A DNA stretch of 64,000 nucleotides, from the NCBI GenBank assembly GCA_023525975.1, contig CM042044.1, positions 12,138,501 to 12,202,500 of the forward strand, in the 5' to 3' direction. The stretch is from Smallanthus sonchifolius. Its lineage: Eukaryota > Streptophyta > Magnoliopsida > Asterales > Asteraceae. Shown here one piece after another: positions 45,092 through 57,121 of the stretch. How positions within the stretch are numbered: position 1 is the stretch's first letter; each line of letters starts with the position of its first letter. A model generated the notes under the pieces. The model searched no databases and was not told where the DNA came from. It saw only the letters and a program-made list of their open reading frames with translations. Both the position numbers and the translations under genes were made by a program.

Positions 45092-46171
45092 GAATTGAAG
45101 CTAGAGGATCTTGGATCTGTTCAATTAGGAGATGATAGACCTTGTAAGAGTAAGGGATCTAGCACTGTTAAATTGAAGCTTGAAGGTGGAGTTGACTATG
45201 CCTTATGCAATGTAAGGTATATTCATGAATTGTTTAGAAAATTGATTTCCTTAAGGACTTTTGAAAGTAATGGGCATTATGTAAGTCTAAGAAATGGCAA
45301 ATCAAAGGTAGTTAAGGGATCCATAGTGGTGCTATCTAGAACTAGAAAATGGAATACAATCTATGTTCTTGATGGGCATGTCTCAACAGGGTTGGTGTCT
45401 GTTGCTAGTAATAAACAACTCAATACTGCTATGCAATGGCATAATAGAATGGGTCATATTAGCATACAAGGTTTAAATGAATTGAAAAAGAAATAAGTGC
45501 TGAAAGATATAGATGAAATAGGCACTGAGTTCTGTGAGCATTGTGTTATGGGGAAGGACAAAAGAGTGAGGTTTTGCAAGGGTGTTCATAGTTCTAAAGG
45601 TATTTTAGACTATATACATGCTGATCTTTGGGGTCCTAATAAAGTGAACACTCTTGGTGGTGCTATATATTTCCTAAGTATAATTGATTATTACTCTAGG
45701 AGAGTGTGGATACATGTTTTGAAACATAAACATGAAACTTTTGATAAGTTCAAGGAATGGAAGACCCTAGTAGAAAATCAGACAGAAAGAAAAATAAAGA
45801 AACTCAGGACAGACAATGGGTTAGAATTTTGCAGTGAATGGTTCAACAAATTGTGTAAATATCCAGGCATTTCACAGTTCCTGGGACACCACAGCAAAAT
45901 GGCTTGGTGGAAAGAATGAACATGACACTACTGGATAGGGTAAGATGTATGATGGTCAGTTCTGGTTTGCCTAAGTGTTTTTGGGTAGAAGCAGTGTCAA
46001 CTATAGCTTATCTGATCAATAGAATTCCATCTAAAGCAATTGACATGAAAATACCTATGGAGATGTGGACAGGAAATGTTACAAGTTATTACAACATTAG
46101 GGTGTTTGGTTCACTGTGCTATGCTCATATAAGTCAAAGGAAGCTTGAACCTAGGGTAGAGAAATCCAGAC
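45092..46171 (+). pseudogene. pol: Copia protease end and integrase, with stops and a frameshift
   Basis: In phase with gag after the TAG, SVQLGDDRPCKSKG follows, then WHNRMGHISIQGLNELK, the gag-pre-integrase region. A second stop (TAA 45494-45496) is followed in phase by FCEHCVMGKDKRVRF (integrase zinc module), DYIHADLWGP, IDYYSRRVWIHVLKHK, RTDNGLEFCS and, after a one-base shift near 45870, the NGLVERMN region carrying the catalytic Glu. D-D-E residues are still visible. The frame is cut at about 46171 by the gypsy LTR. Confidence 0.85.
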
Positions 46172-49070
46172 TTTTCCAGTTAACTCCGTTAACAAAATCC
46201 AGTTAAAGTTAACTAAATTAACTTAACTAAAACTTTAGGGACTAATTCTATCAATAATCCAAACTTAAACTCTAGGGACTAGTTATGTAATATCCCTAAA
46301 CTACTCTGTTGACTTTTTGAAAAGTCAAAATCCAAATTCTGTTGACTTTGGAAGTCAAACTAACCGAGTTCTAACTCCATCCAAACTTGAGGGACCTATC
46401 CTACCAAATTCCAAACTTCAATTCACAGGAAAACCTCAGAGACTATTTCTGCCATTACTCTAAAGCTGATTTGTTGACTCTTGACAGTCAACATCGTGGC
46501 TCCAATCAAATTCGAACGTCGCAAACCGAAATTCGTTGAAATCGAAACTGCTTCTACACGTTCATGATCATTACGATCATCATTAACCCATTAAAACCGA
46601 CATTTAATCGAATTAACTCTAATTATGAGAATTAAACAAGTAACCGTCGACCAACAACTAGTATCGATCGAATTCGGCAAATTCTCATATTATTCACACG
46701 AATTATAACTCTGCACACTCCAAACGAACCTCAAAGAACTTGTTGCACATTCCAATTCAACCGGATTCAAGCCCGAAGTTGCCGGAGACCAACACAGTCA
46801 CTGTCGGCATCAGTTTCAGTCGATCACTATCAATTCGACACCAATTCGGGTATCTAAACACACATACAGTTTCGCTTTCACTTCTTGAACATAATCCCTA
46901 TCATAATTGGGGCTTAAACTATCGAATTCTTCACATACGAATTCTAGGGTTCTTGTTATGTCAGGATTTAGTCGAACCCTACCCCCGATTCTGTTTAAAT
47001 CAAATAAAAACGTATCAGTAGATTCGCAACCCTTCGTTTAACGATAACCCTATGTTAATTTAATACCCTATCATCGAATTATTCGAAATCCAGAAACTAG
47101 GGTTTGTTCTTGAAACGTTTTGGGGTTTTTGATCTTAAACACAATTTCAATGCAATTAAACCATATCAACGGATTCACAAGGTTTCAATTAGCAAAAACC
47201 CTATGATTCTAACAACTTCTTTTATCAGAATCCTTCGAATCGATTTTGTGTTCATAAACTACGATTACGGCCCCTTTTCTATAATTTAACGATCTTAAAC
47301 CCGATAGTTTTCAAATTAAACGAACCCTCAGTTTTGAAAACTCTTTCTTAACAAAACCCCGATGCTATCGAGCGAAATCGAAGTCGAAATCGATGAGGAT
47401 AGGGCTGGTTTGGTTCGGCCTGCGTGGGGAAGAAGAACCCACTTGACCAGTTGGTTAAAACAATTTGGGAACGGTTTCTTGTGCGATACCCTAGCGGGCG
47501 GGACTGATTAAAACAGAGTGTTTGTGTGGGAGAGACCCAGGTTCGAGGCCAGGCTCCCACATCTATTTTTTAGAAAATTTTTAATTACATTAAATTATTA
47601 AAAAATCAAACCCTATACTATTATAATATTATATAAATGTATTTTAGCCCGGGAAACAACTCGTAGGCTCGGGTTTGAATTTTGTAACCTATTTTATTAT
47701 TATTTCCACTTTTGAAAATGATATATTTACGTTATTTCCAAACCTTAATTTCGTATAAAATAATATATTTATATTATTTTCAATCCGTGATTAATATTAT
47801 AAAATAATATATAAGTTATATTATTTCGTATCACTTTATAACTCGAGTAACGTTTTAAACTATTTAATAATATAATTGTTATATTATTTACTCGTGTTTA
47901 CTACCTCCATAAAAATAAGATATTTATTATTTTTATCATGAATGAGTATTTAGAATATTCTTACGAACCTAAAAATAATATGTTAGATTAAATTATGTTC
48001 CTAAATTTTGTAAACGACAAAACGCTCGAATATATCTATTATATATTATTTTGTCATTCGTCGCGTAACGTATATATCTTAATTATTAATTAAATAATTC
48101 CTATTCCCGTGGACACGTTCGTCTACTCTTGGTTATTAGAACATTTCTTTAGGACGTTTCTCATTCCGTGTCGTTGTCACAATTTCCATTGTATCCCTAA
48201 TTTATGTGTTTATAATTTTAGGGCATACGTAAGTCGTTTGAGACTTACACTCGTGGTTCCAACTTGTCTCTTGTGTGATACTACCTACAACGCAACGCGG
48301 GTGAGTTTTCACGGCCCTTTTTTACTGTTTTAACTTGGGGGAGAAAACATGATTCAACTATTTTGAGATTTTGTAATTCATATGTTATCAATGTTAAAGC
48401 TAAGCATAACACACTATCACATAAATTCCTCATCTCACATCGGACCGTTAATATGGATCTTAGCGAGGTAATGTTTAGTAGTACTACTGGGTTTGACAAA
48501 TCCCACCCGCGTTTGTCGCGCTAACTCGATTGGAGATCGAACGGGTGAAATGTTAGCCTACTCACACCGCCGGGGTTGATAGTCCTGGCAGGAGGCAAAT
48601 AAACAAACAGTCAGCTTCGGTTGCGAGCGCTTAAGTAAAACATGAACATAGGTTAGCTACCTATAGATACATATTGAATGATCAATAAAACTGGTAAACG
48701 GTTATTTATATACTGAAACTTGTTAACTCACCAACCTCGTGTTGACATATTTGCTTACATGTTTTCTCAGGTCGCTAAGATAAGGCACAGGTGCACGTTA
48801 GGACATGCATGGGATTCTTTAATTTTTATTGTTGCTTTATTTAATTTGTTTGGACTATTTTGGATTGTGTTTGGTTTGGACACTTGGACTTTTGGGCGCG
48901 TGTGTTTTGCGCATTTACTTTTCTTTACGCTTCCACATTTAAACTCTGATTATTATGATATTTTCATTTAAGTCACATGTAGAGTCGTTCAAAGTAACTA
49001 ATGTCTGAGATCCTGGTTCGTCACTTCCCAAACGGTAAAACTCCGTTAGTTGAAATTCGGGGGTGTGACA
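46172..49070 (+). repeat. 5' LTR of the gypsy element (about 2.9 kb, start truncated)
   Basis: Aligns with 54870-58229 apart from the solo LTR there. Ends GGGGGTGTGACA. Contains a tRNA-like module at 47490-47565 (box A-like TAGCGGGCGGGA, box B-like GGTTCGAGGCC). Confidence 0.9.
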
Positions 49071-49192
49071 GATTGGTATCAGAGCCATTGGTTATAGAGA
49101 ACTAGGAATGCATACTAGACTATAACCTCACACATTAGTTACATGTCATAAACCTTGGATGTTTAGCACTTATATGTTATATTACAGGATCA

Positions 49193-49903
49193 TGTCGTCA
49201 ACTCCACCACCATCACCTAAGGCACCAGGACACGATGCACCTATCTTACCATCCCCGGAGCCTAAAAGGCGCCGGACTAGTTCTAGTGACGATTCTTAAC
49301 TGGAGTGCATATCCAAAAATGATCCAAAGGTGGATCGAGCTGGGAAATGTTCCATCGCCTTATTTTGGTTCTACTTCCCCATCCGCCACTTTACCTAGCT
49401 TGCCATGTACCATGGAACAAGCTTTTGCAGCTTTTGTGTTTATTATAACTAAGGAGCTAAAGGAAATGAAGGATTCCACTGATGAGATACCGGGCATCCT
49501 AGAACGAGAGCCACAAGTGGAAAGAAACAAGGTAGGAATTGAGCTTTTGACTACTGAGTTAGCAGTGACGGACCAGGTCCATAACGTTTTGGTGGATCGG
49601 GTGACACATTTGGAGACGAGGGTGAAAACCTCGGGTCAGGATGTAGAAGGGATTCCGGAGAGAGTGGCTAATCTGGAAGGCCAGCTGCATGTAGCAAATC
49701 ATGCTGCCGAAGGACTTCAAGAAAGAGTGACTCACTTAGAAGCCCAACTGCAAGCAGCCCTATTTCCTGAGGAAATTCCACTTTCGGACGGAGAGGAGGA
49801 GCCCTTCGAGGATGAGCCCCTAGAGGAGGAGCCACCCGAGGAGGAACCAGTGGAGATCAACGATGCTCAATCATACGTTTCTTCCGATGACGAGGATGTT
49901 TGA
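49193..49903 (+). pseudogene. Extra ORF upstream of gypsy gag, coiled-coil with acidic tail
   Basis: A first frame starts at ATG 49193 (MSSTPPPSPKAPGHDAPI...KRRRTSSSDD) and stops near 49300. Another frame, open 49235-49903, continues through MEQAFAAFVFIITKELKEMK, heptad-like repeats DRVTHLETRVK, ERVANLEGQLH and ERVTHLEAQLQ, and ends in a Glu/Pro-rich tail (DGEEEPFEDEPLEEEPPEEE). One frameshift joins the two, so the intact form was probably one protein of about 235 aa: a basic N-terminal patch, a coiled coil and an acidic end. Known gypsy gag and pol domains are absent. Some Tat/Ogre elements carry an extra upstream ORF, but I see no sequence link. Role unknown. Confidence 0.6.
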
Positions 49904-50155
49904 TGATCTTTCAATTCTATCTTTCCTTTTTATTCATGTTTCGTTTATGTTATTTCTCTTTTCAAACCTAGATGGGTAAGGTTGTTCCCATTCAATAAAA
50001 GCATGAGAAGTTTAATGTTTGAGTTATTTATTTTGTAGCCTTACAATTTATTTAATTTCCAAAATATTAGATGTTGTATTTCCTTACTTACACATGAATA
50101 ATGTTTAATATACGATATATTCCTCATTGTTTTGTGTTTGTGAATGTGAAGAATC

Positions 50156-51682
50156 ATGTCGGGAAGAGGACGTGGAGGTCATGCCGGTGGCCGAGGTACC
50201 ATCAACATGACATCAGCGGAGCTGGCGGCACTAATCAATGATAGTGTGGCTGAGGCTCTAGCAGCACAAAATGCTGCAGGTAAATGCTTTAACTATTGAG
50301 TAATGAGGTCAATTCATCTCTTAAAGCGCCTTTCCTAAGCCCTGTAATACCAATCCTATATTATTTCTAAATCCAGGCCAGCAAAACCAGCAGAATCAGC
50401 AACCAGCCTGCACCTTCAAAGCATTTATGGACTGTAAGCCCCACACCTTTAGTGGAGCTGAAGGAGCTGTCGGACTGCTCCGTTGGTTCAAAAAAGTAGA
50501 ATCGGTGATTGCCATGTGCAACTGCCTAGTGGCTAATAAGGTCAAGTTCGTCGCTAGAACTTTGGAGGGGGGGCTCTCACGTGGTGGAACGCCCAGGTCC
50601 AGATGTTGGATCTGGCCATGGCAAATGGACTCCCGTGGGAGGAGTTTAAGACGATGATGAAGGAGGAGTACTGTCCTCGCGATGAAATTCATAAATTGGA
50701 AGGAGAATTTTGGAACCTAAAAATGGAGGGTTCTGAAATTGAGCGGTATACCACTCGTTCACATGAGCTTGCTACAATGTGCCCACATATGGTGACTCCG
50801 GACTACAAAAGAATAGAACTGTACATTGGAGGCTTAGTGCCTCAGATTCAGAGTATGATTACTTCATCCAACCTTGCTACCATCCAGCAGACGATCAGAC
50901 TAGCTCACAAGTTAACTGATCAGGCGGTGACTCAAGGGACTCTACCTCCGAGAGGTTCGGTCTCTAAATCCACCGATAATCATAAACGCAAGTTTGATCA
51001 CCACTCCAATACCCACTCCAACTCTCACTCCAAAGGACCCCAGCCCAACCAACCCCAGTTTAATCAACCGCAGCAGCAGCATCGTAAGTTTGAGCCTGCT
51101 AAGAACTTCAACCAGTCGACCTCTTCAGGTCAAAATCAGGGTGGTTATACAGGAAAATCTCCTAAGTGTACCAAGTGCAACTTCCATCACTTCGGGTTTT
51201 GCAACCGTTGTCAGCGGTGTGGCAAAATAGGTCATGCTGCCAAATATTGTAGGGGTGAGTTGCAAGCCAAGCAGCCTTTTCAACAGCCTGGGTTTACTAA
51301 GGGTTGTTTCGATTGTGGAAAAGAGGGACATTTTCGGAAGAATTGTCCTCAGTTAAAGAAGGGAGGTAATGGAAACCACAACCCTAACCAAAATAACAAC
51401 AATTGTGGCAACAACGGAAATGGTGCGAAGGGACGAGCCTTCGTGCTAGGATCTGGAGAAGCTTTTTATGATCATAATGTGGTCACCGGTAAGTTTCTCT
51501 TAAATAATTACTTTGCTTCTGTCCTTTTTGACACTGGTGCTGATAGGAGTTTTATATCTAAGAAACTTAGTGATATAATAAAAGGAACTCCAACTCTGTT
51601 AGAAGCTAAGTATATAATAGAGATAGCTGAAGGCCAAATAATTGAAGCAACCCACATCTTAAGGGTTGTAAGCTTGAGCTAG
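50156..51682 (+). pseudogene. gag: Gypsy gag and protease, with a GT-AG intron and two frameshifts
   Basis: ATG 50156 gives MSGRGRGGHAGGRGTINM. A GT-AG intron at 50280-50376 must be removed to join ...AAQNAA to the Gln-rich GQQNQQNQQPACTFKAFMD; the phase fits. Capsid follows, broken at a run of seven Gs (50567-50573), after which the 50603-51682 frame carries EEYCPRDEIHKLEGEF, SHELATMCPHMV and RIELYIGGL. Two zinc knuckles, CQRCGKIGHAAKYC and CFDCGKEGHFRKNC, come near 51214-51350, then protease with the active site LFDTGADRSFIS at about 51525. A second shift near 51663 puts the rest of protease in the next frame. Confidence 0.85.
50280..50376 (+). other. Putative 97-bp intron within gag
   Basis: Donor CAG|GTAAAT and acceptor TAAATCCAG|G, with an in-frame stop inside (TGA, near 50298). 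Removing it restores a continuous gag frame (phase 1). Confidence 0.7.
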
Positions 51683-53330
51683 CTAGTCATATACTTGATA
51701 TCGACCTTATGCCGGTCACGCTTGGTAGTTTTGATGTAATTGTCGGCATGGATTGGTTATCTAAAAACCAAGCTGAAATCATCTGTCGTGAGAAAATTGT
51801 TCGTATCCCTCTCCCGAGTGGAGAAACCCTTTCCGTTCATGGCGAGAAGGTTGGTGCAGTCATGGGCATCATATCCTTTCTGAAAGCACAGAAATGCCTT
51901 CACAAAGGGCATACTGCTATTTTGGCTCACGTTGCTGAGCAGCTGTCAGAAGAGAAAAAGATTGATGATATTCCCATCGTTTGTGAATTTCCGGAAATAT
52001 TTCTCGAGGATCTGTCTGGTCTGCCACCACACCGTCAAGTTGAATTTCAAATCGACCTAGCACCCGGAGCGGCACCAATCGCTCGAGCACCTTACAGACT
52101 GGCACCCATTGAACTGCAAGAGCTATCTACCCAGTTACAGGATTTGTTGGATAAAGGTTTCATCCGACCTAGCTCATCACCATGGGGAGCTCCAGTCCTG
52201 TTTGTCAAGAAGAAGGACGGGACTTTTCGTATGTGTATTGACTACCGTGAACTGAATAAAGTCACAATCAAGAATCGTTACCCTTTGCCTCGTATAGATG
52301 ATCTCTTTGATCAACTCCAAGGATCAAGTTTATATTCCAAGATAGATCTTAGGTCCGGTTACCATCAATTGAGAGTCCGAGAGGAGGATATCTCTAAGAC
52401 TGCATTCAGGACAAGGTACGGCCACTATGAATTTATGGTCATGCCTTTCGGATTAACCAACGCACCCGCGGTATTCATGGACCTCATGAAGCGTTTGTGT
52501 AAGCCCTACCTTGATCAATTTGTCATCGTTTTCATCGACGACATTCTCATTTATTCCAAGAACAAGGAGGAACATGAGGATCATCTACGCTTAATTTTGG
52601 AATTACTTACGCAGGAACAACTGTATGCTAAGTTTTCCAAGTGTGAATTCTGGATCCGGGAAGTTCAATTCTTAGGACATGTGGTTAACGAGAAATGAAT
52701 ACATATCGACCCATCAAAGATAGAAGCAATCAAGAATTGGGCAGCACAGATGACTCCGACTGAGGTGCGACAATTTCTGGGAATTGGCTAGGTATTACCG
52801 TCGATTCATCGAGGGATTTTCAAAAATTGCACAACCTCTCACTGCCTTAACTCAAAAGGGTAAAGCCTATAACTGGGGCGATAACCAGGAGTACGCATTT
52901 CAACTCCTTAAGCAGAAACTTTGCAGTGCACCTATTCTAGCTCTTCCGGAGGAAACGGATGATTTTGTGGTGTATTGTGACGCATCTATTCAGGGTCTGG
53001 GTTGTGTTCTAATGCAAGGAGAAAAATTGATTGCATATGCTTCGCGTCAACTAAAGATTCATGAGAAAAACTACACCACTCATGACCTAGAGTTGGGAGC
53101 CGTAGTTTTCGCACTTAAGATATGGAGACACTACTTGTACGGTACCAAGTGCACCATCTACACCGATCACAAGAGTCTTCAGCACATCTTCGAGTAGAAA
53201 GAGTTAAACATGCGACAGCGTCGTTAGGTCGAGCTCTTGAATGATTATGACTGTGCGACCCGGTATCATCCGGGTAAAGCTAACGTTGTAGCTGATGCCC
53301 TAAGTCGAAAGGAAACGAAACCCAAATGAG
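51683..53330 (+). pseudogene. pol: Gypsy protease end, reverse transcriptase and RNase H
   Basis: The frame 51709-52698 holds GSFDVIVGMDWLSKNQ (protease end), then RT: PYRLAPIELQELSTQL, CIDYRELNKVTIKNRYPLPR, SKIDLRSGYHQLRV, FGLTNAPAVFMDLM and the active site VIVFIDDILIYS. Asp residues of the catalytic centre are present. TGA at 52696-52698 breaks the frame, and another shift near 52780 precedes the 52784-53197 frame: YYRRFIEGFSKIAQPLTALT, then RNase H with VYCDASIQGLGCVLMQ and YTDHKSLQHIFE. A TAG (53195-53197) and more stops follow to about 53330 (GKANVVADALSRK). Confidence 0.9.
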
Positions 53331-54807
53331 TTCGAGCATTACAGCTTACCATTCACCCTGGATTACCTGACAAAATCCGTAATGCTCAACTCGAAGCCCT
53401 GAAAGAGGAAAACCTACCACTGGAAGGTACACGCGGTATGGAAGCACAACTCGAGGTCAAATATGACGGTATTCGCTACTTCGTCGAGTGAATATGGGTT
53501 CCAGTATTCGAAAACCTAAGGGAACTAGTCATGGATGAGGCTCATAAATCTCGTTACTCTATTCATCCAGGTTCCGACAAGATGTACCATGATCTAAAGG
53601 TGCTGTATTGGTGGCCAAAGATGAAGGCCGATATAGCCACCTATGTGAGCAAGTGCCTGACTTGCGCGAAAGTCAAAGTTGAATATCAAAAGCCTTCCGG
53701 TCTTCTCCAACAACCAGAGATTCTCATGTGGAAATGGGAACAGATATCCATGGACTTTATCACAAAATTGCCACAAACTCCTACCGGATGTGATACCATT
53801 TGGGTAATTGTGGATCGTTTAACAAAGTCCGCTCACTTCTTAGCAATCAAGGAAATCGACAAAATGGATAAGCTTACTCGCATTTACTTGAAAGAAGTAG
53901 TCTCTCGGCACGGGGTGCCAATTTCTATCATTTCGGATCGTGATGCACGATTCACCTCTCATTTCTGGCAGTCGTTACATAAAGCTTTAGGCACGCGTCT
54001 AGATATGAGCACAGCGTACCATTCTCAAACTGATGGCCAGACAGAGCGTACTATTCAAACTCTGGAGGACAGGCTACGAGCTTGTGTGATTGATTTCGGT
54101 AACACTTGGGAGTCTCACCTACCATTGGTGGAGTTCTCCTACAACAACAGTTATCACACTAGATTCAAGGCAGCTCCATTTGAAGCACTATATGGATGGA
54201 AATTCCGTTCTCCTATTTGTTGGGCCGAAGTTGGGGATAGTCAACTTACAGTCCTGAACTCGTACTTAAAACTTCTGAGAAAATCGTTCAAATTAGAAAC
54301 CGTATGGCAGCAGCTCGTGATCGTCAAAAGAGCTATGCCGATAAGCGTCGTAAACCGTTAGAATTTCAAGTAGGGGATATGGTCTTGTTAAAAGTTTCAC
54401 CTTGGAAGGGTGTCATTCGTTTTGGGAAACGGGGCAAACTGAATCCTCGTTATGTTGGACCATTCAAGATATTGAAAAGAATTGGGCCAGTAGCGTACCA
54501 ACTGGACCTACCTGAAGGACTTAGTGGTGTACACAACGTCTTTCACGTCTCAAATTTGAAAAAATGTCTAGCAGACGAATCATTCGCGGTTCCTCTCAAG
54601 GAACTACACATTGATGAACAGTTACGTTTCATCGAAGAACCTATGGAAATTATGGATAGGGAAGTCAAAACATTAAAACGTAGTAAAATCCCTATTGTCA
54701 GAGTTCGTTGGAACTCGAAACGCGGACAGGAATTCACGTGGGAGCGCGAGGATCAGTTGATGCGCAAATATTCAAATCTGTTCAAGCACTCCGCGTCAAA
54801 TTCTTAA
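53331..54807 (+). pseudogene. pol: Gypsy integrase with chromodomain-like C-terminus
   Basis: The N-terminal HHCC module is HKSRYSIHPGSDKMYHDL...CLTCAKVK. The catalytic core shows the D-D-E residues: SMDFITKLPQTP, ISDRDARFTSHFWQ and SQTDGQTERTIQTLED. An extra stop lies near 53490, and a frameshift near 54300 separates the core from the last frame (54304-54807), which contains SYADKRRKPLEFQVGDMV, FGKRGKLNPRYVGPFKI, VHNVFHVSNLKKC and IVRVRWNSKRGQEFTWERED. That ending is the chromodomain-like tail of chromoviruses, which guides integration. Stop at 54805-54807. Confidence 0.9.
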
Positions 54808-56941
54808 GGTACTATTTAATTTTCAGGACGAAAATTCTTTCAACTAGGGGATGATGTGACAATCCGGGCTTTTCGAGTTAACTTCGTTAACAAAATCCAG
54901 TTAAAGTTAACTAAATTAACTTAACTAAAACTTCAGTGACTAATTCTGTCAATAATCCAAACTTAAACTCCAGGGACTACTTATGTAATATCCCTAAACT
55001 ACTCTGTTGACTTTTTGAAAAGTCAAAATCCAAATTCTGTTAACTTTGGAAGTCAAACTAACCGAGTTCTAACTCCATCCAAACTTGAGGGACCTATCCT
55101 ACCAAATTCCAAACTTCAATTCACAAGAAAACTATAGGGACTATTTCTGCCATTACTCTAAAGCTGATTTGTTGACTCTTGAAAGTCAACATCGTGGCTC
55201 CAATCAACTTCGAAAGTCGAAAACCGAAATTCGTTGAAATCGAAACTGCTTCTACACGTTCATGATCATTACGATCATCATTAACCCATTAAAACCGACA
55301 TTTAATCGAATTAACTCTAATTATGAGAATTAAACAAGTAACCGTCGACCAACAACTAGTATCGATTGAATTCGGCAAATTCTCATATTAATCACATGAA
55401 TTAGAACTCTGCACACTCCAAACGAACCTCAAAGAACCTGTTGGACAATCCGATTCAACCGGATTCAAGCCTAAAGTTGCCGGAGACCAACACAGTCACT
55501 GTCGGCATCAGTTTCAGTCGATCACTATTAATTCGACACCAATTCAGGTATCTAAACACACCTACAGTTTCGCTTTCACTTCTTGAACATAAGCCCTATC
55601 ATAATTGGGGCTTAAACTATCGAATTCTTCATATTTGAATTCTAGGGTTCTTGTTCTGTCAGGATTTAGTCGAACCCTACCCCCGATTCTGTTTAAACCA
55701 AATTAAAACTTATCAGTAGATTCGCAACCCTTCGTTTAACGATAACCCTATGTTAATTTAATACCCTATCATCGAATTATTCGAAATCCAGAAACTAGGG
55801 TTTCTTCTTGAAAAGTTTTGGGGTTTTTGATCTTAAACACAATTTCAATGCAATTAAACCATATCAACGGATTCGCAAGGTTTCAATTAGCAAAAACCCT
55901 ATGATTCTAACAACTTCTTTTATCAGAATCCTTCGAATCGATTTTGTGTTCATAAACTAGGATTACGGCCCCTTTTCTGTAATTTAACGATCTTAAACCT
56001 TATAGTTTTCAAATTAAACGAACCCTCAGTTTCAAAAACTCTTTCTTAACAAAACCCCTATGCTATCGAGCGAAATCGAAGTCGAAATCGATGAGGATGG
56101 GGCTGGTTTGGTTCGGCCTGCGTGGGGAAGAAGAACCCACTGGACCAGTTGGTTAAAACAATTTGGGAACGGTTTCTTGTGCGATACCCTAGCGGGCGGG
56201 ACTGGTTAAAACAGAGTGTTTGTGTGGGAGAGACCCGGGTTCGAGGCCGGGCTCCCACATTTATTTTTTAGAAAATTTTTAATTACATTAAATTATTAAA
56301 AATCAAACTCTATACTATTATAATATTATATAAATGTATTTTTAGCCCGAAAAACAACCCGTAGGCTCGGGTTTGAATTTTGTAACCTATTTTATTATTA
56401 TTTCCACTTTTGAAAATGATATATTTACGTTATTTCCAAACCTTAATTTCGTATAAAATAATATATTTATATTATTTTCAACTCGTGATTAATATTATAA
56501 AATAATATATAAGTTATATTATTTCGTATCACTTTATAACTCGAGTAACGTTTTAAACTATTTAATAATATAATTGTTATATTATTTACTCGTGTTTACT
56601 ACCTCCATAAAAATAAGATATTTATTATTTTTATCATGAATGAGTATTAAAATATTCCTGCGAACCTAAAAATAATATGTTAGATTAAATTATGTTCCTA
56701 AATTTTGTAAATGACAAAACGCTCGAATATATCAATTATATATTATTTTGTCATTCGTCGCGTAACGTATATATATCTTAATTATTAATTAAAGAATTCC
56801 TATTCCCGTGGACACGTTCGTCTACTCTTGGTTATTAGAGCATTTCTTTAGGACGTTTCTCATTCCGTGTCGTTGTCACAATTTCCATTGTGTTAGGACA
56901 TTTTTGTAACTGTTGATAAAATTCTGTGTAAGTTCTGCTAG

Positions 56942-57097
56942 AGGCGAACTTAACTAGTCCGCCTAGCCTATCAGAGGCGAACTTAATAAGTTCGCCTGGG
57001 CTATCAGAGGCGAACTTAATAAGTTCGCTTAAGTCTATCAGAGGCGAACTTATTAAGTTCGCTTAGCCTGTTAGAGGCGAACTTAATAAGTTCGCCT
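56942..57097. repeat. Array of five short hairpins in the solo LTR
   Basis: The consensus unit has arms AGGCGAACTT and AAGTTCGCCT with loop AAT or ATT, period 33 bp, with spacers close to AGCCTATCAG. Units 2 and 5 are perfect, unit 1 is degraded. Confidence 0.92.
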
Positions 57098-57113
57098 AAT
57101 GCTGATCAATGGC

Positions 57114-57121
57114 TATAAATA
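57114..57121 (+). promoter_or_regulatory. TATA box of the solo LTR
   Basis: TATAAATA, 17 bp downstream of the last hairpin. Transcription would start about 25-35 bp further on, so the hairpins lie in promoter DNA and not in the transcript. Confidence 0.65.
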
